From: Candidatus Dadabacteria bacterium RIFCSPHIGHO2_12_FULL_53_21
GTDB lineage: Bacteria > Desulfobacterota_D > UBA1144 > Nemesobacterales > UBA2774
DNA length: 10,861 bases
Direction: 5' to 3'
Assembly: GCA_001775255.1 (NCBI GenBank)
Contig: MFCJ01000005.1
Span: forward strand, 1 to 10,861
This document shows, one piece after another, positions 6,189 through 10,861 of this stretch. The stretch's first letter is position 1. Each line of letters opens with the position of its first letter. Both the position numbers and the translations under genes were made by a program. The notes beneath the pieces were generated by a model. That model saw nothing but the letters and a program-made list of their open reading frames with translations. It was not told the DNA's origin and searched no databases.

Positions 6189-9100
6189 CTACCGCGACGC
6201 GTAATCCTCTCGCGGCCTCTTGCCCCTCAAACGGCCAAGGGATAGTTTGGGGACGTAGCTCTGAAACCTGTCCATATATATATAGAAGACGGGCGTAAGG
6301 TAGAGCGTAATGAGCTGGGAGAAAAGGAGACCCCCCACCACGGTCAGGCCCAGCGGGCGGCGCGATTCGGCCCCCGCGCCGTGGCCGAGGGCGAGGGGCA
6401 GCGCCCCGAGAAGCGCGGCCATAGTTGTCATCATGATGGGACGAAAACGGATGAGGCAGCCCTGGTATATAGCCTCGACAGGGCTCTTCCCCTCGTTCCT
6501 CTGCGCGGCGAGCGCGAAATCGATCTGCATAATGGCGTTCTTTTTTACGATACCTATCAGCATGATCAAGCCCACGAATGCGTATACGTTGAGCTCGACC
6601 CCGAAAATCAGCAGCACTATCAGGGCGCCGAACCCCGCCGAGGGCAGACCCGAGAGTATAGTGATCGGATGGATGAAGCTTTCGTAGAGAATGCCCAAGA
6701 TCAGGTAAATGACCAGAATCGAAAAGACGAGTAGAAGCCCCAGACCGCTGAGCGATTTCTGGAACTCCTGCGCGACGCCCTGATAATTCGTGCTCATGTT
6801 GCCGGGCAGGGTCTCGGCGACCAGTTTATCCAGCTTATCGACCGCTTCGCTCAAAGACACGCCCGAAGTCAGGTTAAAAGATATAGTCACTGCCGGGAAC
6901 TGCCCATAGTGATTGATAGTCTTGGGGCCGACGTTCTCGGTGAATCTCGCAACCGTTTCGAGCGGTATGAGTGTATCGTTCGATGACTTGACGTACAGCC
7001 TCGACAGGGCGTTCATATCTTCCTGATACTGCGGCTTAAGCTCCATAATGACCTGGAACTGGTTTGTGGGCGCGTAAATAGTCGACACCCACCTGTTTCC
7101 ATAGGCATTATAGAGCGTGTTTTCGATCTCGGCGGCTGATACCCCGTGGGTGGAGGCCTTGTCCCTCATTATCTCCACGTTTACCTGGGGGTTCTTGATC
7201 TCGAGGTTGCTGGTAACATCCTTTAACTCGGGCATCTCGCTCATCCTGGCCTCGAGCAGAGGGACATACTTGTAGAGCTCTTCAATATCGGGGCTCTGTA
7301 CGGTGAACTGATAGAGGCTCTTCGTAAGCTGCCCGCCGATCCTTATCTCCGGCTGGTCCTGCATAAATGCGCTAACCCCCGGTATCTCGGCAAGCCTGGG
7401 GCGAAGCTCGTCTATAATCTCAAACGAGCTCGGCCTTTCCCCGCGGGGCTTTAGATGCATGAACATGCGTCCCTGGTTGGTCCCCGTAGTGCCGGCCCCG
7501 CCGCCGCCCACGCTCGAGAAGAAGGCCCTGACGTAAGGGCTATCCCTCAAGACGTCGGCGACCTGCTGCTGATACTCGACCATCTTTTCAAAGGATGTCC
7601 CCTGAGGGGCTTCGGTAATGGTGAAGATCGTTCCCTGGTCTTCATTCGACAGAAATCCCTTTGGGATTATCGTGAACATATATGCGGTAATTAAAAGTAT
7701 CGCGGCGTTTATCATAAGAAACGCGAACCGGTGCCTGAGCACCCCCTTAAGGCTCCACTCGTAGGCCTTGAACATACCGTCAAAGAAACGCTCCGTCGTG
7801 TTGTAAAACCGCCCGTGTTTTTTAGCCGACTCGGGCTTGAGGAACCTGCTGCAGAGCATCGGCGTAAGTGTCAGCGAGACGAAGCCCGATATGAGAATGG
7901 CCGCGCAAATGGATACGGCGAACTCCTTGAAGAGCCTGCCGATAACCCCGCCCATCAGAAGCACCGGGATGAAAACAGCGGCCAGAGAGAGCGTCATGGA
8001 TATGAGCGTAAAGCTTATTTCCTTAGAGCCGTCGAGCGCCGCCTGGAGCGGTTTTTTCCCCATCTCCATGTGCCTGACTATGTTTTCGAGCATGACTATA
8101 GCGTCGTCCACCACAAACCCTATAGCCAGGATAAGCGCCATCATGGAGATGTTGTTGAGGCTGAACCCGAATAGATACATTGCGACGAAGGTGCCCACGA
8201 TTGACAGGGGCAGGGCGAGGCTGGGAATGACCGTTGCGGATACGTTTCTGAGGAACAGGAAAATGACCATGACGACGAGTACGAGGGTAAGACCCATGGT
8301 AAAGTTCACTTCCGCCATCGACTCCCTGATCGACTGGGAGCGGTCGTAAAGCGGGTTCAGGCTTACGGTCGGAGGCAGGTATGATTTAAGTGACGGTATG
8401 ACTTCCTTAACCGCGTCCGCTACAGCCACCGTATTCGTACCCGGCTGGCGCTGGATCGCGAGAATTACCGCCCGTTCCTGAAAGTCTTTGGTCACGAACC
8501 ACGCCGCGGTCTTGTCGTCCTCAATACTGTCTACAATGTCGCCGAGCTCGCTCAGCCGGACAGGCGAGCCGTCGCGGTATGCGACTATGACGTCCTTGTA
8601 TGCCTCTGCGTTATAAAGCTGCCCGGTTGCCAGGATCGTATAGGCTTTATCGGGACCGTAGAGGGCCCCCGTCGGCAGGTTCACGTTAGCGCCGTTCACC
8701 GCCTCTTCGACTTCGTTGATTCCGATGCCCTTGCTGCTGAGCGCGTTCGGATCGAGCTGGATCCGGATCGCATACTTCTTGGCCCCGAAGATCTGCACCT
8801 GCGCCACTCCGCTGACCATGGAAATACGCTGCGCCATGATAGTGTCGGCATATTCGTTGAGCTCCCAGGGCTGGAGGCTCGGCGACGTTACTGCGTAGTA
8901 GAGTATCGGCTGGTCGGCCGGATTAACCTTTCTATACGTCGGCGGCTGGGGCATGTCCTGCGGCAGGAGCCGCGTTGCCCTCGATATCGCGGTCTGAACG
9001 TCCTGGGCTGCCGCGTCGAGCTCCCTGCTCAGATCGAACTGGATCGTAATCTGGGTAGAACCGAGCGCGCTCACCGAGGTCATCGAATCTATGCCCTCGA

Positions 9101-9320
9101 TCGTGGAGAACTGCCGCTCGAGCGGTGTGGCGACGGAGGAGGACATCGTCTCCGGGCTCGCTCCCGGAAGGCTGGCGCTGACGAGGATGGTAGGGAAGTC
9201 CACGTTGGGGAGGTCGCTTACCGGAAGCGCCCTGTAACCGACGATCCCGAACAGCAATATGGCGGCCATGATGAGTGACGTCATTACCGGACGCCTGATG
9301 AATATTCCGGAAACGTTCAA
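6189..9320 (-). CDS. RND multidrug efflux permease, HAE1 family (MdtB/MdtC-like)
   Basis: This inner-membrane proton-driven exporter of the AcrB/MdtBC superfamily works as a trimer with a periplasmic adaptor and an outer-membrane channel. Its 1043 residues match the family. Twelve membrane segments are visible: TM1 near 12-30, TM2-TM6 between 338 and 490, TM7 near 530-552 and TM8-TM12 between 858 and 1016. Large periplasmic loops lie at about 31-337 and 553-857. The proton-relay residues are intact: Asp405/Asp406 in GFVVDDAIVMLEN (TM4), Lys927 in IVKKNAI (TM10) and Arg960 in RFRPIMM (TM11). The start is TTG, supported by GGGGGA eight bases upstream and by the family N-terminus (MN..GIFIRRPV). 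The adaptor gene ends 40 bp upstream. The MdtB/C resemblance (GA..YAIRI.LDP) is by eye; substrates cannot be told. No damage is seen. Confidence 0.97.
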   Translation of the reverse strand: MNVSGIFIRRPVMTSLIMAAILLFGIVGYRALPVSDLPNVDFPTILVSASLPGASPETMSSSVATPLERQFSTIEGIDSMTSVSALGSTQITIQFDLSRELDAAAQDVQTAISRATRLLPQDMPQPPTYRKVNPADQPILYYAVTSPSLQPWELNEYADTIMAQRISMVSGVAQVQIFGAKKYAIRIQLDPNALSSKGIGINEVEEAVNGANVNLPTGALYGPDKAYTILATGQLYNAEAYKDVIVAYRDGSPVRLSELGDIVDSIEDDKTAAWFVTKDFQERAVILAIQRQPGTNTVAVADAVKEVIPSLKSYLPPTVSLNPLYDRSQSIRESMAEVNFTMGLTLVLVVMVIFLFLRNVSATVIPSLALPLSIVGTFVAMYLFGFSLNNISMMALILAIGFVVDDAIVMLENIVRHMEMGKKPLQAALDGSKEISFTLISMTLSLAAVFIPVLLMGGVIGRLFKEFAVSICAAILISGFVSLTLTPMLCSRFLKPESAKKHGRFYNTTERFFDGMFKAYEWSLKGVLRHRFAFLMINAAILLITAYMFTIIPKGFLSNEDQGTIFTITEAPQGTSFEKMVEYQQQVADVLRDSPYVRAFFSSVGGGGAGTTGTNQGRMFMHLKPRGERPSSFEIIDELRPRLAEIPGVSAFMQDQPEIRIGGQLTKSLYQFTVQSPDIEELYKYVPLLEARMSEMPELKDVTSNLEIKNPQVNVEIMRDKASTHGVSAAEIENTLYNAYGNRWVSTIYAPTNQFQVIMELKPQYQEDMNALSRLYVKSSNDTLIPLETVARFTENVGPKTINHYGQFPAVTISFNLTSGVSLSEAVDKLDKLVAETLPGNMSTNYQGVAQEFQKSLSGLGLLLVFSILVIYLILGILYESFIHPITILSGLPSAGFGALIVLLIFGVELNVYAFVGLIMLIGIVKKNAIMQIDFALAAQRNEGKSPVEAIYQGCLIRFRPIMMTTMAALLGALPLALGHGAGAESRRPLGLTVVGGLLFSQLITLYLTPVFYIYMDRFQSYVPKLSLGRLRGKRPREDYASR

Positions 9321-9328
9321 ATGCGGAT

Positions 9329-9334
9329 TCCCCC
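9329..9334 (-). promoter_or_regulatory. Shine-Dalgarno of the permease gene, supporting its TTG start
   Basis: On the - strand GGGGGA lies eight bases before the TTG at 9318-9320. No ATG occurs in frame nearby, and the resulting N-terminus is the one expected of RND permeases. Confidence 0.5.
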
Positions 9335-9360
9335 GTTTTCCTTAATTCTCCGGTTTTATA

Positions 9361-10587
9361 CTATTTCCTGCTTACGTCCGAGCCGTCTCCGGATATTCTC
9401 TGCGAGCTTTCGTTCGTCCTCACTTTGACTCCGGGGGCGAGCCTCAGCTGGCCCTCCGTGACGACGATCTCCCCGGGTTCGAGCCCCTTGGTGATTACGA
9501 CTTCTCCGTCGAGCCTTGCGCCCGGCACTACCGGACGCGACTCCACCGTAGAATCGGGCTTCACGACGAACACGTAATCCCCGTCCTGGCCGGTCTGGAC
9601 CGCGCGGGAAGGTATTACGATCGCGTCCTCCTGCGTCGTAAGGTTGATCGTCACATTTATAAACTTGCCCGGCCAGAGTGTCTCCGACTCGTTTTGAAAT
9701 ATGGCCTTCATCATGATAGTCCCTGTGGATTCGTTAACCTGGTTATCTACGAAACTGAGCGTCCCGACCGCGGGCTCGTTTTCCGTAGTTAGATTCGCGG
9801 ATTGTTTAATGCCCTCCGCATCCTGCCGCTCGGCTGTCCGGCTGCCCTTAGGTACGCTGGCATAGACCTTGAGATCCCCGGCATCCGCCTTATAGCTTCT
9901 TATCAGGGCCAAAAATTGCTCGGGTACGGAAAAATTTACATTCACCGGTTTTGTCTGATTTATAACTGCGAGGAGCGTCGAGCGGGATTCCACGGTATTG
10001 CCTTCGTGGACGAGTATCTCTCCGATACGCCCGTCGATCGGGGACCTTATAGAGCAGTATTCGAGCTCGAGTTTTGCGCTCTCGACCGCCGCTCTATCCG
10101 CCCGGACCGTTGCTCCCAGCGATTCATACTCCGCCCGGACCTGGTCATATTGCTGCGCAGATACCACCCCTTTATTAATGAGGTCTTCGTAGCGCAGCGC
10201 ATCCTGTTCCGCCTTTTTAAGCATGGCGGTATCCCTCGCCATATTGGCTTCCGCCTGCCTGAGGTCATTTTCATACGGCCTCGTATCTATCAGGAATAGA
10301 AGCTCGCCCTTGCTTACGTTCTCGCCCTCCTTGAAATATATCTTCGACAGCTCACCGTCCACCTGCGGCTTGACCTCGACGATCGAATATGCTTCCACGT
10401 TGCCTATAGCATTTAGCTGGACGGGTACGTCCTTTTGTTCGGCCCTAGCCACCCTGACGGGAACGCCTGTCCCCCGGCCTTCCTGACTCGATTTGTCGGC
10501 CGGCGTGTCGCTCTCCCCGGAACAAGCCGCAATAAACATTAAAAAAGCGGTGATTAAAATAAAGTAACCCGGCCGGCTGCGAGTCAT
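9361..10587 (-). CDS. RND efflux periplasmic adaptor, membrane-fusion lipoprotein (MdtA/AcrA-like)
   Basis: This adaptor links the downstream RND permease to an outer-membrane channel. From the ATG at 10587 it has 408 residues. A lipoprotein signal (hydrophobic 8-21, lipobox IAAC, acylated Cys22) is followed by a Ser/Asp/Gly-rich linker. A first lipoyl half lies at about 61-106 (VDGELSKIYFKEGENVSKG), an alpha-helical coiled-coil hairpin at 106-178, and a second lipoyl half at 178-209 (IRSPIDGRIG). The beta-barrel spans about 211-318 and the membrane-proximal domain 318-393. The ATG is chosen because GGGAGGA sits eight bases upstream and the signal peptide then starts properly. A longer in-frame version is possible (ATG at 10647 or TTG at 10653), which would add 20-22 residues before the signal. 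The +2 residue is Ser, which by the E. coli Lol rule would not retain it in the inner membrane, but that rule is not universal. The barrel holds a polar insert of about 20 residues (near 247-270). Confidence 0.94.
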   Translation of the reverse strand: MTRSRPGYFILITAFLMFIAACSGESDTPADKSSQEGRGTGVPVRVARAEQKDVPVQLNAIGNVEAYSIVEVKPQVDGELSKIYFKEGENVSKGELLFLIDTRPYENDLRQAEANMARDTAMLKKAEQDALRYEDLINKGVVSAQQYDQVRAEYESLGATVRADRAAVESAKLELEYCSIRSPIDGRIGEILVHEGNTVESRSTLLAVINQTKPVNVNFSVPEQFLALIRSYKADAGDLKVYASVPKGSRTAERQDAEGIKQSANLTTENEPAVGTLSFVDNQVNESTGTIMMKAIFQNESETLWPGKFINVTINLTTQEDAIVIPSRAVQTGQDGDYVFVVKPDSTVESRPVVPGARLDGEVVITKGLEPGEIVVTEGQLRLAPGVKVRTNESSQRISGDGSDVSRK

Positions 10588-10595
10588 GAATTCTT

Positions 10596-10602
10596 TCCTC
10601 CC
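10596..10602 (-). promoter_or_regulatory. Strong Shine-Dalgarno of the adaptor gene
   Basis: On the - strand GGGAGGA is eight bases from the ATG at 10585-10587. This decides the start in favour of the 408-residue form over the longer in-frame alternatives. Confidence 0.65.
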
Positions 10603-10654
10603 GTACGTATTAGTTCGAAAAGAGACCCAAGATAAGTTTAGCCACATTCGCAAT

Positions 10655-10672
10655 ACCTCAAACCCTCCTCCC
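10655..10672 (-). promoter_or_regulatory. Second purine-rich ribosome-binding region upstream of the adaptor
   Basis: On the - strand GGGAGGAGGG (10663-10672) lies nine bases before an in-frame TTG (10651-10653), and GAGGT (10655-10659) lies seven bases before an in-frame ATG (10645-10647). Both would give an adaptor with about 20 extra N-terminal residues. Whether ribosomes use it is unknown. Confidence 0.35.
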
Positions 10673-10780
10673 TGACGGCCTGTCCGGTCAGCTCATCTTA
10701 TCATGACAATTATAAATAATCCGCTTTTTTCAGGCTTTTCATTTCATTCCGCATCTGCGTAAAGCCTTATTAGAAAGTGT

Positions 10781-10796
10781 AAGTAAGTGCTTACTT
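10781..10796. promoter_or_regulatory. TetR-type operator palindrome upstream of the efflux operon
   Basis: AAGTAAG (10781-10787) and CTTACTT (10790-10796) are perfect 7-bp inverted arms around a 2-bp centre. Size, spacing and position, covering about +5 to +20 of the predicted efflux transcript, are those of operators bound by TetR-family repressors of RND operons. The regulator gene is not in the window; it is probably just past 10861. Binding itself is inferred. Confidence 0.55.
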
Positions 10797-10807
10797 CGAA
10801 TCCTATA

Positions 10808-10836
10808 AATATCCGCAAGAAAGCCCCTGATGTCAA
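10808..10836 (-). promoter_or_regulatory. Sigma-70-like promoter of the adaptor-permease operon
   Basis: On the - strand a perfect TTGACA (10831-10836) is followed after 17 bp by GATATT (10808-10813, 4/6). The predicted start of transcription is near 10801, directly before the operator palindrome, so a bound repressor would block start or early elongation. The leader to the adaptor ATG would be about 213 nt; no ORF of its own can be supported in it. Confidence 0.5.
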
Positions 10837-10861
10837 TCAACTTTCACGTGCAGGTCTATCC

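Noticed and set aside
7837..8349. A 170-codon open frame on the + strand
   Set aside because: It is antisense to the TM2-TM6 region of the RND permease. The Met/Thr/Ser-rich translation reflects the opposite strand's hydrophobic codons.
10698..10714. A second operator or internal promoter in the efflux leader
   Set aside because: TTATCATGACAA is a near-palindrome next to a perfect TATAAT on the - strand (10709-10714), but no -35 box or TG extension fits, and AT-rich leaders produce such matches by chance.

Overview
The window looks like a chromosomal stretch from a Gram-negative (diderm) bacterium of moderate GC content. The evidence is a periplasmic lytic transglycosylase, a lipoprotein adaptor and an RND efflux permease. 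The gene mix would fit a deltaproteobacterial (Desulfobacterota) or similar poorly cultured lineage, but no single gene fixes the phylum, so this is only an impression. Almost all of the window is occupied by recognisable, intact, conserved genes. I found no phage, CRISPR, tRNA, rRNA or transposase gene.

Left part (1-2312): the 3' end of a soluble lytic transglycosylase gene (+) runs into a convergent hisB-hisH pair (-). hisB and hisH are 3 bp apart. The stop codons of the transglycosylase and hisH overlap in the four bases 533-536, and a probable terminator hairpin lies across both coding ends. hisB diverges from ybeY (+), an rRNA-processing gene. The 112-bp gap between them has candidate promoters in both directions, each placed so close to its gene that the mRNAs would have almost no leader.

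Middle (2330-5879, all -): thiL, then two CorC/CNNM-type (DUF21-CBS-CorC_HlyC) membrane proteins in tandem. thiL abuts the first with zero spacing. The second overlaps the first by 11 bp and starts at TTG behind a good Shine-Dalgarno. This is a tight three-gene operon joining the last kinase of thiamine diphosphate synthesis to two probable Mg2+-linked membrane proteins. A 309-bp non-coding gap (5880-6188) upstream of thiL holds two candidate thiL promoters and a possible small inverted-repeat element.

Right part (6189-10861, all -): a lipoprotein membrane-fusion adaptor and a 1043-residue RND drug-efflux permease of the HAE1/MdtBC type form an operon. No outer-membrane TolC-type gene lies beside them. 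The 274 bp upstream contain a sigma-70-like promoter with a perfect -35, followed by a 16-bp TetR-type palindrome at the expected start of transcription. This is the layout of a drug-inducible efflux operon, and its regulator gene is probably just beyond the window edge.

I see no convincing new multi-gene system here. The observations most worth following are the efflux operator/promoter, the structured gap upstream of thiL, the paired CorC paralogues with diverged core motifs, and the near-leaderless hisB/ybeY promoters.
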